Shown here: in pieces, positions 24,697-34,034 of the stretch | Layout of the letters: each line of letters starts with the position of its first letter | Position numbering within the stretch: the stretch's first letter is position 1 | Assembly: GCF_028737325.1 (NCBI RefSeq) | Contig: NZ_JAQZCH010000001.1 | Location: forward strand, 912,732-976,731 | Length of the DNA stretch: 64,000 bases | Direction of reading: 5' to 3' | From: Microbacterium thalli | Lineage (GTDB): Bacteria > Actinomycetota > Actinomycetes > Actinomycetales > Microbacteriaceae | The notes under the pieces: generated by a model | Told to the model about the DNA's origin: nothing | Databases searched by the model: none | The model's input: only the letters and a program-made list of their open reading frames with translations | Program-made: the position numbers and the translations under genes

Positions 24697-25679
24697 CGCC
24701 GGTGCGGTGGGCGATCCTCGGCCCCGGGCAGATCGCCGAGAGCTTCGCCGCCGGGCTGCACGCGACACGGTCGGGTTCGCTCGCGGCCGTCGGCAGCTCG
24801 GACCCCGCTCGGGCCCGAGCCTTCGCCGATCGCTACGGCGCCGAGCACGCGGGCGGGTACGACGATGTCATCGGCCACCCGGGCATCGACGCGGTGTACG
24901 TCTCGACCGTCCACCCGGCGCACCGCGCCCTGGTCGAGGCGGCGCTGCGGGCCGGCCGTGCGGTGCTGTGCGAGAAGCCGCTGACGACCAGCGAGGCCGA
25001 GACACGGCAGCTGTTCGCGGTCGCGGCGGACGCGGGCGTGCCCCTCGTCGAGGCGTACAAGAACCGGTTCTCGCCGTTCGCGCGGATGCTCGACGACATC
25101 GTCGCGACCGGCGAGATCGGCGCCGCGCGGCGCTTGAGCGCATCGTTCGGGTTCCGCGCCGAGGAGCGGACCGGGCGGCTCTTCGATCCCGCGCTGGCCG
25201 GGGGAGCGCTGCTCGATGTCGGCGGCTACCCGCTCTCGCTCGCCGTGCAGGTCGCTGCCGCGGCGGGGATCGCCCCCGACGAGCTGCGCATCGCCGAGGC
25301 GCGGGGAGACATCGGCCCGACGGGCGTCGACGAGCACGCCACCGCCGTCGTGGCCGCGGGTGACTTCGAGGCCCACATCGAGACCTCGATCCGCGCGGCG
25401 CTGCCACGATCGGCGAAGCTGATCGGCTCGTCGGGAACGCTGCGGCTGCCCGACGCGTGGGGCTCGCGCACCGCCTCGGCCGAGCACCTGCTCATCGAGA
25501 CCGGCGGGGGCCCGCAGACGCGCATCGCCGCGGTGGTGCATCCGTTCGCAGCCGAGGCGGACGCCGTCGCCGCGCTGCTCGCAGGCGGTCGGGTGGAGGC
25601 CGACGAGATGCCCGGGTCGCACAGCGTCGCGGTGGCGCGGCTGCTCGACGACTGGGCGGCGGCGCTGCACCGGGGCTGA
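24693..25679 (+). CDS. Gfo/Idh/MocA-family oxidoreductase (dihydrodiol dehydrogenase-like)
   Basis: 328 residues. It starts VRWAILGPGQIAESFA, with VSTVHPAHR near 70, CEKPLT near 91 and AYKNRFSP near 122. A GGALLDVGGYPLSL segment near 170-183 is typical of the subgroup related to dimeric dihydrodiol dehydrogenase and xylose dehydrogenases. The fifth oxidoreductase of this family in the first 26 kb, it is the least like the other four. The GTG at 24693 overlaps the glycerate kinase stop. Likely a cytoplasmic NADP-linked sugar dehydrogenase, last in the LacI operon. Confidence 0.85.
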   Translation: MTPVRWAILGPGQIAESFAAGLHATRSGSLAAVGSSDPARARAFADRYGAEHAGGYDDVIGHPGIDAVYVSTVHPAHRALVEAALRAGRAVLCEKPLTTSEAETRQLFAVAADAGVPLVEAYKNRFSPFARMLDDIVATGEIGAARRLSASFGFRAEERTGRLFDPALAGGALLDVGGYPLSLAVQVAAAAGIAPDELRIAEARGDIGPTGVDEHATAVVAAGDFEAHIETSIRAALPRSAKLIGSSGTLRLPDAWGSRTASAEHLLIETGGGPQTRIAAVVHPFAAEADAVAALLAGGRVEADEMPGSHSVAVARLLDDWAAALHRG

Positions 25680-25718
25680 GCCCCGGGCGGCCCCCTCATC
25701 GGGTCTCGACGAAGCCGG

Positions 25719-26648
25719 TCAGGGCTGGACGATGACCTTGCCCGTGATGCCGCTCTCGGCGGCCTCGGCGTGCAGGGCGGGCAGCTCGTCGAGACGGATG
25801 CGCCGCGTGACCTCGACGGTCAGTGCGCCCTCGTCGACGAGCCGGACCAGCTCGGCGAGCCGGTCGCGGTGACGGCGGACGAACACCGTCGCCGCGCGGA
25901 CGCCTCGTGCCTCGTCGCCGGGGGTGGCCATGAAGGCCGTCGTGCTGACGACCGCGCCGCCGTCGACCACGGCCGAGACGTAGGTCTCGAACAGCTCCGG
26001 CTCGATCGGCGCGAGGTTCAGCAGCACGTCGACCGGACCGTCGAGCGCGGCGAGCACGTCGCCCGCGGTGTGGTCGATGATCTGATCGGCGCCCGCGGCG
26101 CGGACGTCGGCGATGCTGCGGGGGCTCGCGGTGGCGATGACGTGGATGCCGCCGCGCTTCGCGAGCTGGACGGCGTACGTGCCGACGACGCCGCCGGCGC
26201 CCACGATCAACACTCGTTGACCCGACTCGAGGCGACCGTCGTCGAAGAGGGCCTGCCATGCGGTCAGCGCCACGGAGGGCAGGCCGGCGGCATCGGCGAG
26301 GGGGATGCTGGTCGGCGCGGCGACCACGACGTCGGCGGGAGCAAGTACGTACTCCGCCGCCCCGCCGTCGCGCTCCATGGGAAGGAACGCGATCACGGTG
26401 TCGTCCACGGCGAGGTCGGTCACGCCGGCGCCGACGGCGTCGATGTGACCCGAGACGTCGTACCCGGGCACGTGGGGGAGCTCGACAGGGATGGGGAGGA
26501 AGCCGCCGCGCATTCCGCCGTCCGCGGCGTTGTACGCCGACGCCGCGACGCGGATGCGGACCTGGCCGGCACCCGGCTCGGGGCGGACGATGTCGACGAT
26601 CTTGAGGACGTCGGGGCCACCGGTCTGAGAGAACTGCACTGCCTTCAT
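25719..26648 (-). CDS. zinc-independent NADP-dependent quinone oxidoreductase (MDR family)
   Basis: 309 residues, medium-chain dehydrogenase/reductase of the quinone oxidoreductase group. An N-terminal GroES-like domain (MKAVQFSQTGGPDVLK) is followed by a Rossmann fold with GAGGVVGTYAVQLAKRGG near 144-161. The catalytic-zinc Cys and His are absent, as usual for this group. It reduces quinones or enones with NADPH. The ATG at 26648 has AAGGATC upstream. It is divergent from a MarR regulator with two palindromic sites between them, so it is probably repressed by that regulator and induced by reactive or phenolic compounds. Confidence 0.88.
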   Translation of the reverse strand: MKAVQFSQTGGPDVLKIVDIVRPEPGAGQVRIRVAASAYNAADGGMRGGFLPIPVELPHVPGYDVSGHIDAVGAGVTDLAVDDTVIAFLPMERDGGAAEYVLAPADVVVAAPTSIPLADAAGLPSVALTAWQALFDDGRLESGQRVLIVGAGGVVGTYAVQLAKRGGIHVIATASPRSIADVRAAGADQIIDHTAGDVLAALDGPVDVLLNLAPIEPELFETYVSAVVDGGAVVSTTAFMATPGDEARGVRAATVFVRRHRDRLAELVRLVDEGALTVEVTRRIRLDELPALHAEAAESGITGKVIVQP

Positions 26649-26670
26649 GATGTGATCCTTCGCGCTAAGT

Positions 26671-26686
26671 GCTTCGAATTCGAAGC
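26671..26686. promoter_or_regulatory. MarR-type operator, perfect 16-base palindrome
   Basis: GCTTCGAATTCGAAGC, a perfect palindrome in the divergent promoter region between the quinone oxidoreductase and the MarR gene, 22 bases upstream of the oxidoreductase ATG. A second, imperfect copy lies 36 bases away, centre to centre. Confidence 0.8.
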
Positions 26687-26706
26687 GATAACCCGAACGT
26701 AGCACT

Positions 26707-26722
26707 GCTTCGAATGTGAAGC
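26707..26722. promoter_or_regulatory. second MarR-type operator next to the marR promoter
   Basis: GCTTCGAATGTGAAGC, an imperfect copy of the palindrome at 26671-26686. It overlaps the -35 region of a promoter whose -10 box TAGGAT is at 26729-26734, just before the MarR start codon, so the regulator probably represses itself. Confidence 0.75.
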
Positions 26723-26741
26723 AACAGATAGGATCGAGATC

Positions 26742-27230
26742 ATGACGAACGCGCCACGCTCCCTGACGCCGACGCAGCTCGCGGCCTACCTCGCCTTCAC
26801 TGAAGTGGGCAGTCTGCTGCGTCCCGCCGTCGAGGCGCAGCTGAAGGATGCCGGTGGTCTGAGCTACGTGCAGTTCCAGCTGTTGGCGCGCGTGAACGAC
26901 GCTCCGGGCGGCACCCTGCGGATGACCGACCTCGCCGACGGCGTGGTCTACAGCCGCAGCGGGCTCACCTACCAGGCCACGCTGCTCGAGCAGCGCGGAT
27001 ACGTGACGCGGTCACCCTCGCCGGAGGACGAGCGCAGCACCGTGGTCGCCCTGACGAGCGGCGGGCGCGACGTACTCGCCGCCGTGTTCCCGGGGCACAT
27101 CGAGACGGTGCACCGCCTGCTCTTCGCGCCGCTGTCGGACGCAGATGCCGCCGACCTCGCGCGCATCCTCGGCAACGTGACCGCGCACCTGCGCTCGGCG
27201 CCGCCGCGTTCGGCATCCCGGCGTCGCTGA
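26742..27230 (+). CDS. MarR-family transcriptional regulator
   Basis: 162 residues. The winged-helix region shows LRMTDLADGVVYSRSGLTYQ (about 59-78), then the wing with SPEDERSTVVALT, the usual DERxxxV/L signature of MarR proteins. It is expected to act as a dimer on the two palindromes upstream and to respond to a small phenolic or oxidising molecule. The ATG at 26742 lies seven bases after the TAGGAT -10 box (26729-26734) and lacks a Shine-Dalgarno sequence, so the mRNA is probably leaderless. Confidence 0.9.
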   Translation: MTNAPRSLTPTQLAAYLAFTEVGSLLRPAVEAQLKDAGGLSYVQFQLLARVNDAPGGTLRMTDLADGVVYSRSGLTYQATLLEQRGYVTRSPSPEDERSTVVALTSGGRDVLAAVFPGHIETVHRLLFAPLSDADAADLARILGNVTAHLRSAPPRSASRRR

Positions 27231-27268
27231 CCACCGCACCCCTGCGAGCGCACGGCTTCGCCGCGAGC

Positions 27269-27298
27269 GCACGACCTGCCCACGCTCGAAGGTCGTGC
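27269..27298. terminator. hairpin between convergent genes
   Basis: GCACGACCT (27269-27277) pairs perfectly with AGGTCGTGC (27290-27298) around a 12-base loop, midway between the convergent marR and pgm genes. It could end transcripts from both sides; no U-tract is present on either strand. Confidence 0.55.
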
Positions 27299-27351
27299 AC
27301 GCGGCGCTCAGCCGTGCATTGGGCGTGTGATGCGAGGACGCCGAGCGGGGA

Positions 27352-28992
27352 TCAGCCGCCGAGGGCTGCGGAGACGACGGCGCGGGCCTCCGCCTGCACC
27401 TCGGCGAGGTGCTCGGGGCCGCGCAGGCTCTCCGCGTACAGCTTGTAGACGTCCTCGGTGCCCGAGGGGCGCGCGGCGAACCAGGCGTGCTCGGTCTGCA
27501 CCTTCAGGCCGCCGATCGCGGCACCGTTGCCCGGTGCGTGCGACAGCTTCGCCGTGATCGGCTCGCCGGCGAGCTCGGTCGCGGTCACCGCGTCGCCCGA
27601 CAGCTTGCCGAGGGCGGCCTTCTGCTCGGGCGTCGCGGGGGCGTCGACGCGCTGGTACGCGGACGAACCGAACTGCGCCTCGAGCTCGGCGTAGCGCTGC
27701 GACGGCGTCTTGCCGGTGACGGCGAGGATCTCGGCCGCGAGCAGGCAGAGCAGGATGCCGTCCTTGTCGGTGGTCCACACCGTGCCGTCCGTGCGCAGGA
27801 ACGACGCCCCCGCCGACTCCTCGCCGCCGAACGCCACCGAGCCGTCGAGCAGGCCGGGCACGAACCACTTGAACCCGACGGGCACCTCGAGCAGCGTGCG
27901 CCCGAGAGACTCGGCGACGCGGTCGATGATCATCGACGAGACCAGGGTCTTGCCGACAGCGGCATCCGCCGGCCAGCCGGGCCGGTTCGAGAACAGGTAG
28001 TCGATCACGACGGCGAGGTAGTGGTTGGGGTTCATGAGCCCGGCGTCGGGTGTGACGATGCCGTGACGGTCGGCGTCGGCGTCGTTGCCGGTGAGGATGT
28101 CGTACTCGTCGCGGCGGGCCACGAGCGCGGCCATCGCCGAGGGAGACGACGGATCCATGCGGATCTTCTCGTCCCAGTCGAGCGTCATGAACTTCCAGGT
28201 GGGGTCGACCTCGGGGTTCACGACCGTCAGGTCGAGGCCGTAGACCTCGGCGATGAGGGCCCAGTACTCGACTGAGGCGCCACCGAGCGGGTCGGCGCCG
28301 ATGCGGACGCCCGCGCCGCGGATGGCATCGATGTCGATGATCGTCGCGAGATCGCGCACATAGGCGTCGCGGAAGTCGTACTGGCCGAGGCCATCGAGGT
28401 CGATGTCGGCGTGACGGGTCCGCTGCACGTCCGCCAGCCCCGAAGCGATCAGTTCGTTGGCGCGATCGGCGATCCACGAGGTGGCGTCGGTGTCGGCCGG
28501 GCCGCCGTGCGGGGGGTTGTACTTGAAGCCGCCGTCGCGCGGCGGGTTGTGCGACGGCGTGACGACGATGCCGTCCGCGCGGCCCGCGTCAGCGGCATCC
28601 CGGTCCCGGTTGTAGGTGAGAATCGCGTGGCTGAGCGCGGGCGTCGGCACCCACGAGTCGCGGGCGTCGACGCGGACATCGACGCCGTTGGCGACGAGTA
28701 CCTCGATGGCGCTGCGCTCGGCGGGCAGCGACAGGCCGTGCGTGTCGCGGCCGAGGAAGAGCGGCCCCTCGATGCCCTGGCTGCGGCGGTAGTCGACGAT
28801 CGCCTGCGTCGTGGCGAGGATGTGGTCCTCGTTGAAGCTCGTCGCCAGCGACGACCCCCGGTGACCGCTCGTGCCGAACGCGACGCGCTGCGCCGGCACC
28901 GACGCGTCGGGCTTGCGGTCGTAGTAGGCGGCGATCAGTTCATCGATGTCGATGAGGTCGGATGCTTCGGCGGGCTGTCCTGCGCGGCTCAT
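27352..28992 (-). CDS. pgm: alpha-D-glucose phosphate-specific phosphoglucomutase
   Basis: 546 residues, the standard length for bacterial Pgm. Visible motifs: FGTSGHRG near 39-46, the phosphoserine loop TPSHNPP with catalytic S147, the metal-binding loop [10 protein letters not shown], the sugar-binding GGEESAGAS, and the C-terminal phosphate-binding [10 protein letters not shown]. It interconverts glucose 1-phosphate and glucose 6-phosphate, linking glycogen, trehalose and cell-wall precursors to glycolysis. A separate gene, divergent from pheA. Confidence 0.95.
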   Translation of the reverse strand: MSRAGQPAEASDLIDIDELIAAYYDRKPDASVPAQRVAFGTSGHRGSSLATSFNEDHILATTQAIVDYRRSQGIEGPLFLGRDTHGLSLPAERSAIEVLVANGVDVRVDARDSWVPTPALSHAILTYNRDRDAADAGRADGIVVTPSHNPPRDGGFKYNPPHGGPADTDATSWIADRANELIASGLADVQRTRHADIDLDGLGQYDFRDAYVRDLATIIDIDAIRGAGVRIGADPLGGASVEYWALIAEVYGLDLTVVNPEVDPTWKFMTLDWDEKIRMDPSSPSAMAALVARRDEYDILTGNDADADRHGIVTPDAGLMNPNHYLAVVIDYLFSNRPGWPADAAVGKTLVSSMIIDRVAESLGRTLLEVPVGFKWFVPGLLDGSVAFGGEESAGASFLRTDGTVWTTDKDGILLCLLAAEILAVTGKTPSQRYAELEAQFGSSAYQRVDAPATPEQKAALGKLSGDAVTATELAGEPITAKLSHAPGNGAAIGGLKVQTEHAWFAARPSGTEDVYKLYAESLRGPEHLAEVQAEARAVVSAALGG

Positions 28993-29111
28993 GGTGCTTA
29001 GTCTGCCTGCTCAACGGCCGATCCGCTGGTCGATCGCGCCGAGTTCGCACCGACCTCACGGCCGTGATACCGGCGGATCCCCTCCCGGCGGGCACGGTGA
29101 GCCGGTCGCAG

Positions 29112-29117
29112 TAGGCT
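29112..29117 (+). promoter_or_regulatory. -10 box of pheA; transcript probably leaderless
   Basis: TAGGCT ends eight bases before the GTG start at 29126, which places the expected transcription start at or within a base or two of the start codon. No ribosome binding site is visible. No convincing -35 box is seen. Confidence 0.55.
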
Positions 29118-29125
29118 GACTCACC

Positions 29126-30091
29126 GTGAGCATCGCTTCGGAGGCATCCGGTTCCCCGCGCCGCACCTACAGCTATCTGGGCCCGGCGGGAACCTTCACC
29201 GAGGCCGCGCTCGCGCAGGTTCCCGAGGCTCGGGAGCAGATCTGGCGCCCCGTGCGCAATGTCGGCGAGGCGCTGACCGACGTCGTCGAGGGCCGCTCGG
29301 ATGCCGCGATGATCGCCATCGAGAACTCGGTCGACGGCGGGGTGTCGACCGCGCAGGACGCGCTGGCGACCATGCCGGGGCTGCGGATCATCGGCGAGTA
29401 CCTCGTGCCGGTGAACTTCGTGCTCGTCGCCCGGCCGGGCGGCCGCCTCGAGGACGTCTCGACCGTCGCCGCGCATCCGGTCGCCTACGCGCAGTGCCTC
29501 GGCTGGCTGCTGAAGACGCTGCCCGAGCACGCGCACCTGCCCGCGGCCAGCAACGTCGCCGCGGCGGTCGGCCTGATCGACGGGGTGAGTGACGCGGACG
29601 CGGCCATCGCGCCGCCCGGCATCCTCGAGCACCACGACCTCGAGCTGCTCGCGTCTGACATCGGCGACAACCAGCACGCGGTGACGCGGTTCGTGCTCGT
29701 CAGTCGCACCGTCGCGCCGGCGCCGCCGACCGGAGCCGATAAGACCTCGCTCATCGCCGAGCTCCCCGACGACCGCCCCGGCGCGCTGCTCGAGCTGCTC
29801 GAGCAGTTCTCGACGCGCGGCATCAACCTCTCGCTGATCGAGTCGCGGCCCATCGGCGACGCCCTCGGGCGGTACCGCTTCGTCATCGACGCGGAAGGCC
29901 ACATCGCCGACGAGCGGATGGCCGACGCGCTCATGGGCCTGCGCCGCTTCAGCCCCAAGGTGCTGTTCCTCGGGTCGTACCCGCGGGCCGACCGCGCGAT
30001 CGTCCGCTACCCCGAGCGCTACTCCGACGACGTCTTCGTCGAGGCGCGCGACTGGCTGCGCGCACTTCTCTCCGGCGAACCCGAGGCCTGA
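29126..30091 (+). CDS. pheA: prephenate dehydratase
   Basis: 321 residues. The prephenate dehydratase domain starts YSYLGPAGTFTEAAL, contains AIENSVDGGVS near 64-74, and has the catalytic-loop TRF near residue 189 (HAVTRFVLVS). A C-terminal ACT domain begins around residue 210 and has the phenylalanine-binding ESRP motif near 240. It converts prephenate to phenylpyruvate in phenylalanine synthesis, with feedback by phenylalanine through ACT. It is a monofunctional enzyme with no chorismate mutase domain, as usual in actinobacteria. GTG start without Shine-Dalgarno, directly after a TAGGCT -10 box. Confidence 0.95.
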   Translation: MSIASEASGSPRRTYSYLGPAGTFTEAALAQVPEAREQIWRPVRNVGEALTDVVEGRSDAAMIAIENSVDGGVSTAQDALATMPGLRIIGEYLVPVNFVLVARPGGRLEDVSTVAAHPVAYAQCLGWLLKTLPEHAHLPAASNVAAAVGLIDGVSDADAAIAPPGILEHHDLELLASDIGDNQHAVTRFVLVSRTVAPAPPTGADKTSLIAELPDDRPGALLELLEQFSTRGINLSLIESRPIGDALGRYRFVIDAEGHIADERMADALMGLRRFSPKVLFLGSYPRADRAIVRYPERYSDDVFVEARDWLRALLSGEPEA

Positions 30092-30131
30092 CCCCCCGGC
30101 CCTGAGTCGGCGCCGTCGAGCGGTGCGGGCG

Positions 30132-31178
30132 TCAGGCGGCGAGGAGCTCGAGCGTGCGGATGCGGCTGGGAGCGGCATCCGGGTGCTCACCGTCGTACGC
30201 GGCGGCGACGGGCGAGATCATGACCTCGTCCACGCCATGCTGCGCCGCGAAGGCCGTCAGGGCGGACTGCGCGGCGGGTCCGGTGCCGACGAACCAGCGC
30301 GAGCGCAGGGCGTCGAGCAGGGGAGCGGCGAGGTGGTCGGACGCCTCGGCGGCAGCGGCCTCTTCGACGGTCTCAAGGGCCACGAGCGGACGGTTGCCGC
30401 GCAGACGCGCCATCATGCGGGCCTGCGGCAGCATGAGCGCCTCGGCTTCGGCGTCGCTGTCGGCCACGACGGCGTTGGCGGTGAGGAAGGTCCGCGGCGC
30501 CGCGAGGGTCTCGGACGGGCGGAACTGGTCGCGGTACAGCCCGATCGCGCGATCGAGACCCTCGCCCGAGAAGTGGTTGGCGAAGACGTAGGGCAGGCCC
30601 AGCGCCGCGGCGAGCTGCGCGGAGTAATCGCTCGATCCGAGCAGCCAGACGTCGGGGGTCGAGGTGGCGGAGGGCGTCGCATGGACGTCGTAGGTGCCGC
30701 CCGAGGTGAACCGCACCGTCGCGCCGTCGCCCGAGACGAGCGCGAGGATGTCGCGGATGTTGTCGGGGAAGCGGTCGACGTCGCTCGTCGTGCCCGACTG
30801 GCGCAGCAGCTGAGTGATGACCGGGTCGCTCCCGGGAGCGCGTCCGATGCCGAGGTCGACGCGTCCCGGGGCGATGGCCTCGAGCGCGGCGAACTGTTCG
30901 GCGACGACGAGCGGCGAGTGGTTGGGCAGCATGACTCCGCCTGAGCCGACCCGGATGCGCGAGGTGCGTGACGCCGCGGCGGCGATGAGCACGGGCGGCG
31001 TCGTCGAGGCGACGGCCGGCATGTTGTGGTGCTCGGCGAACCAGTAGCGGCGGTAGCCCAGCTCGTCGGCGCGCTGCGCGACCGTCAGCGACGCGGAGAT
31101 CGCCTGGGCGCTGGTCTGCCCGGTGTGCACCGGCACCAGGTCGAGCACGGACAGGGCGGGGCGGGCTGCATCAGTCAT
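30132..31178 (-). CDS. LLM class flavin-dependent oxidoreductase (luciferase-like)
   Basis: 348 residues, luciferase-like monooxygenase fold of the group with unknown physiological substrates. Markers: WFAEHHNMP near 46-54, SGGVMLPNHSPL near 79-90, ERVDLGIGRAPG-like segment GRVDLGIGRAPGSD near 105, and LLGSSDYSA near 177. It binds reduced FMN supplied by a reductase or by F420-type cofactors. The ATG at 31178 follows CAGCGATATG; other starts are less likely. It is downstream of the photolyase gene on the same strand with a 77-base gap. Confidence 0.87.
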   Translation of the reverse strand: MTDAARPALSVLDLVPVHTGQTSAQAISASLTVAQRADELGYRRYWFAEHHNMPAVASTTPPVLIAAAASRTSRIRVGSGGVMLPNHSPLVVAEQFAALEAIAPGRVDLGIGRAPGSDPVITQLLRQSGTTSDVDRFPDNIRDILALVSGDGATVRFTSGGTYDVHATPSATSTPDVWLLGSSDYSAQLAAALGLPYVFANHFSGEGLDRAIGLYRDQFRPSETLAAPRTFLTANAVVADSDAEAEALMLPQARMMARLRGNRPLVALETVEEAAAAEASDHLAAPLLDALRSRWFVGTGPAAQSALTAFAAQHGVDEVMISPVAAAYDGEHPDAAPSRIRTLELLAA

Positions 31179-31255
31179 ATCGCTGGGGGCAACCTCGCGC
31201 CGGGTGCGGCTATTCCCGGGCGGCATTCGGTCTCGTGGCGGTGCGGCTGCGCAGC

Positions 31256-32620
31256 TCAGCGGGCGCGCTTGACGTGCTCGTACGCCGCGAGGGCCTCGCG
31301 CCGGGTGGCGGCGAGGTCGACGATGGGCTCGCGCGCGGCGCTGTCGGGCGCCCACTGGCCGATGTACAGCCCGTTCGGGTCGAACCGCTCGGCCTGGCGC
31401 TCGGGGTTGAAGATGCGGAAGTATGGCGACGCGTCCGCTCCCGAGCCGGCCACCCACTGCCAGTTGAACGCGTTGCTCGCGCCGTCCGCGTCGACGAGGG
31501 TGTCCCAGAACCACTGCTCGCCGAGGCGCCAGTCGATGAGCAGGTTCTTCGTCAGGAAGGATGCCGTCACCATCCGCACCCGGTTGTGCATGTAGCCGGT
31601 GTGCCAGAGTTCGCGCATGCCGGCATCGACGAGGGGGATCCCGGTCTCGCCGCGTTCCCACGCGGTGAGGTGCTCGGGCCGGAGCGGCGGCCACGGGAAG
31701 GCGTCGAAGCCGCTCCGCCAGTTCTTGGTCGCCAGGTCGGGGAAGTGGAAGAGCGTGTGCCAGGCGAACTCCCGCCAGCCCAGCTCGGACAGGAACCGCG
31801 ACGCGGACGTCGCCTCGGCGCCGGTCCCGCCGCCGGTCTCGACGCCCGCGTGCCAGACCGTGTTGGGGCTGAGCTCGCCCCACCGCAGCCTCGGCGACAG
31901 CAGCGACGTGGCGCCCGCGCTGGGCTCGTCGCGCGCGGCGTCGTACGAGCCGAGGTCGTCGTCGAGAAAGGTGCGCAGCCGCGCGCGGGCTGCCGCTTCG
32001 CCGGGCTCCCACCGCTCGCGCAGACCGCCGGCCCAGTCGGGCGTCGTCGGCAGCAGCTCCCAGTCGGCGAGGTCGTCCCCCGCGGGCGGCGACGGCAGGC
32101 CGGCGATGTCGGTCGGCGCGGGCAGCGGCTGACGCGGAGCGGGCAGGTTGCGCGCGGCGCGCCAGAACGGCGTGAACACCGAGAACGGCGTGCCGCTGCC
32201 GGTCGTGACCGTCCACGGCTCGAACAGCAGCGAGGAGGCGAACGAGCGCACCTCGAGCCCGTCGGCGCGCAGCCCTTCTTTCAGCGCGGCGTCGATCGCG
32301 CGCTCGGCCCCGCCGTAGCGGCGGTTCCAGTAGACCGCGCCGGCATCGGCATCCGACACGACGGAACGGACGACGGATGCCGCCGGCCCGCGCCGCAGCA
32401 CCAGGTGTGATCCCCGCTCGCGCAGGTCGGCCGCGAGCGCCGTCAGCGAATGGTGCAGCCACCACCGGGCCGCACCCCCGAGCGGGCGGATGCCCTCGGA
32501 CTCGTCGTCGAGGACGTAGAGCCCCACGACGGGTTCGCCGCGGTCGATCGCCGCCAGCAGCGCGGGGTGGTCGGCGAGGCGCAGGTCGTCGCGGAACCAG
32601 ACGATCGACGGGGAACTCAT
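31256..32620 (-). CDS. phr: deoxyribodipyrimidine photolyase (cryptochrome/photolyase family)
   Basis: 454 residues. The N-terminal antenna-binding domain starts IVWFRDDLRLADHPAL. The C-terminal FAD domain has RWGELSP near 246, FLSELGWREFAWH near 273-285, the Trp-rich WRLGEQWFWDTLVDADGASN near 365-384 and WVAGSGADASPYFRIFNP near 389. It uses blue light to split UV-induced pyrimidine dimers. The frame continues 90 codons upstream, but the ATG at 32620 begins the conserved domain. It lies between the diacylglycerol kinase and luciferase-like genes, all on the minus strand. Confidence 0.94.
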   Translation of the reverse strand: MSSPSIVWFRDDLRLADHPALLAAIDRGEPVVGLYVLDDESEGIRPLGGAARWWLHHSLTALAADLRERGSHLVLRRGPAASVVRSVVSDADAGAVYWNRRYGGAERAIDAALKEGLRADGLEVRSFASSLLFEPWTVTTGSGTPFSVFTPFWRAARNLPAPRQPLPAPTDIAGLPSPPAGDDLADWELLPTTPDWAGGLRERWEPGEAAARARLRTFLDDDLGSYDAARDEPSAGATSLLSPRLRWGELSPNTVWHAGVETGGGTGAEATSASRFLSELGWREFAWHTLFHFPDLATKNWRSGFDAFPWPPLRPEHLTAWERGETGIPLVDAGMRELWHTGYMHNRVRMVTASFLTKNLLIDWRLGEQWFWDTLVDADGASNAFNWQWVAGSGADASPYFRIFNPERQAERFDPNGLYIGQWAPDSAAREPIVDLAATRREALAAYEHVKRAR

Positions 32621-32702
32621 CCCGTCATCCTGGCTCGCGCGTCGTTCCGGGCGGGACCGGTTGACACCCGCGGGCGGACGTGCCCGCCGCGGCGGGTGCG
32701 GG

Positions 32703-33917
32703 TCAGTCCTCGGGCAGCGTGTGGCCGGTCGGGACGGCGATGATGAGGCCACCGGCCTCGACCCGGGTCTGCACGTGCGTGGCCTCACCGAACTCGTCGC
32801 CGTCGAGCTGGACGGGGTGCGGCTCCTGCGGGGCGAGGGCGACGCCCCGTCCGCGGGAGTAGACGACGGCGCTGTCCTTCGTGCGCAGGGAGAGTACACG
32901 ACGGCCGGCGCGGAACTTCCGCAGGAAGCTGTTGTCCCAGGCCACGCGACGCCACACCAGCAGCCAGCCGAAGAAGCCCTTCGGCTGCATGATGACGACG
33001 TCGAGCTGGCCGTCCGTGACGGATGCCTCGGGGATCAGGGCGATGCCCGCCTGCAGCGACCCGCAATTGGCGAACAGCACGCTCTGCACGCGAGCCGCGT
33101 GCATGCGGTGTCCGACGAGCTGGTAGACGACGCGGAACGGCTTGGCCTTGACGAGCGAGCGCGTGGCTCCGTCGACGTAGGCGACCCAGCCGACCGACTT
33201 CTTCAGCTGCGGGTTGGTGTTGGCGATCATCGCGGCGTCGAGCCCCATGCCGCCCATGACGACGAACGCGTGCTCCTCGATCTCGCCGCCCTCGCGCGTC
33301 AGGCGCGCGAAGCCGACGTCGATCGCGGTGCGGTCGCCCGAGAAGGCGGCCTCGATCATGGTCTCGGGCTCGCTGAGCGGCAGGCCCAGGTTGCGGGCGA
33401 GCAGGTTGCCGGTACCGCTGGGCACGATCGCGAGCGGGATGCCGCTGCCGCTCATCTCACCCGACACCGCGCGCACCGTGCCGTCGCCGCCGGCGACGAG
33501 CACGACGTTCGCGCCCGCCTCGAGCGCCTGCCGGGTCACGTCGTCGCCGAGGTCGTCGACCGTCGTCTCGTAGAAGAGGGGTTCCTCCCAGCCGGCTGCT
33601 TCGGCGGCGCGGAGCACCTGGTCGCGCAGCTCGTCGCCGTCGACCTTGATCGGGTTGTAGACGAGCGCCGCCTTCGGGCTGGGCTTCTCGTCGCCCCCGG
33701 CCATGGGCTCGGTCTCGCCCTCGGGGCCGACACGGCGGGCCTCACCGGTCTCGCCGTCGGTGGTGTCGGGGGCGACATCCTCCGGCTCGCGGATGACGTC
33801 GTCGGGGGCGGCCGCCGTCACGGGGTCGGGGCTGCCCGCGTGGCGCGGCTCGGGGGTGTCGCCCGCGGGATCGTCGGAGCGCTCTCGCAGGGAGGTGTCG
33901 TCGGATTCGGTCGCCAT
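32703..33917 (-). CDS. diacylglycerol kinase family lipid kinase
   Basis: 404 residues. The first 80 are acidic and low-complexity, probably disordered. The catalytic domain then starts ALVYNPIKVDGDEL, with GGDGT at 143-147 for ATP binding and SGTGNLLARN near 166. The C-terminal beta-rich part contains EASVTDGQLDVVI. It phosphorylates diacylglycerol or a related lipid at the membrane surface. ATG 33917 lies six bases after a TAGGGT -10 box, so the transcript may be leaderless. The N-terminal extension is longer than in most homologues. Confidence 0.9.
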   Translation of the reverse strand: MATESDDTSLRERSDDPAGDTPEPRHAGSPDPVTAAAPDDVIREPEDVAPDTTDGETGEARRVGPEGETEPMAGGDEKPSPKAALVYNPIKVDGDELRDQVLRAAEAAGWEEPLFYETTVDDLGDDVTRQALEAGANVVLVAGGDGTVRAVSGEMSGSGIPLAIVPSGTGNLLARNLGLPLSEPETMIEAAFSGDRTAIDVGFARLTREGGEIEEHAFVVMGGMGLDAAMIANTNPQLKKSVGWVAYVDGATRSLVKAKPFRVVYQLVGHRMHAARVQSVLFANCGSLQAGIALIPEASVTDGQLDVVIMQPKGFFGWLLVWRRVAWDNSFLRKFRAGRRVLSLRTKDSAVVYSRGRGVALAPQEPHPVQLDGDEFGEATHVQTRVEAGGLIIAVPTGHTLPED

Positions 33918-33923
33918 GGCTAC

Positions 33924-33929
33924 ACCCTA
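33924..33929 (-). promoter_or_regulatory. -10 box of the diacylglycerol kinase gene
   Basis: TAGGGT on the minus strand, six bases upstream of the ATG at 33917. The spacing suggests a leaderless transcript. It faces the serS promoter in the 117-base divergent region. Confidence 0.5.
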
Positions 33930-34022
33930 GGGCCGTCGTCGGCGGCACACGGGCCCCCTTGCGCATCGGCGCGGGGCGGGTCGCTTCCCGCCGGGCACCG
34001 GCGGTCTCGCCCCGCGCGACCC

Positions 34023-34028
34023 TAGACT
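34023..34028 (+). promoter_or_regulatory. -10 box of serS; transcript probably leaderless
   Basis: TAGACT ends six bases before the GTG start at 34035, and no Shine-Dalgarno sequence is present. The arrangement matches those at pheA, marR and the diacylglycerol kinase gene. Confidence 0.55.
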
Positions 34029-34034
34029 TGACGG

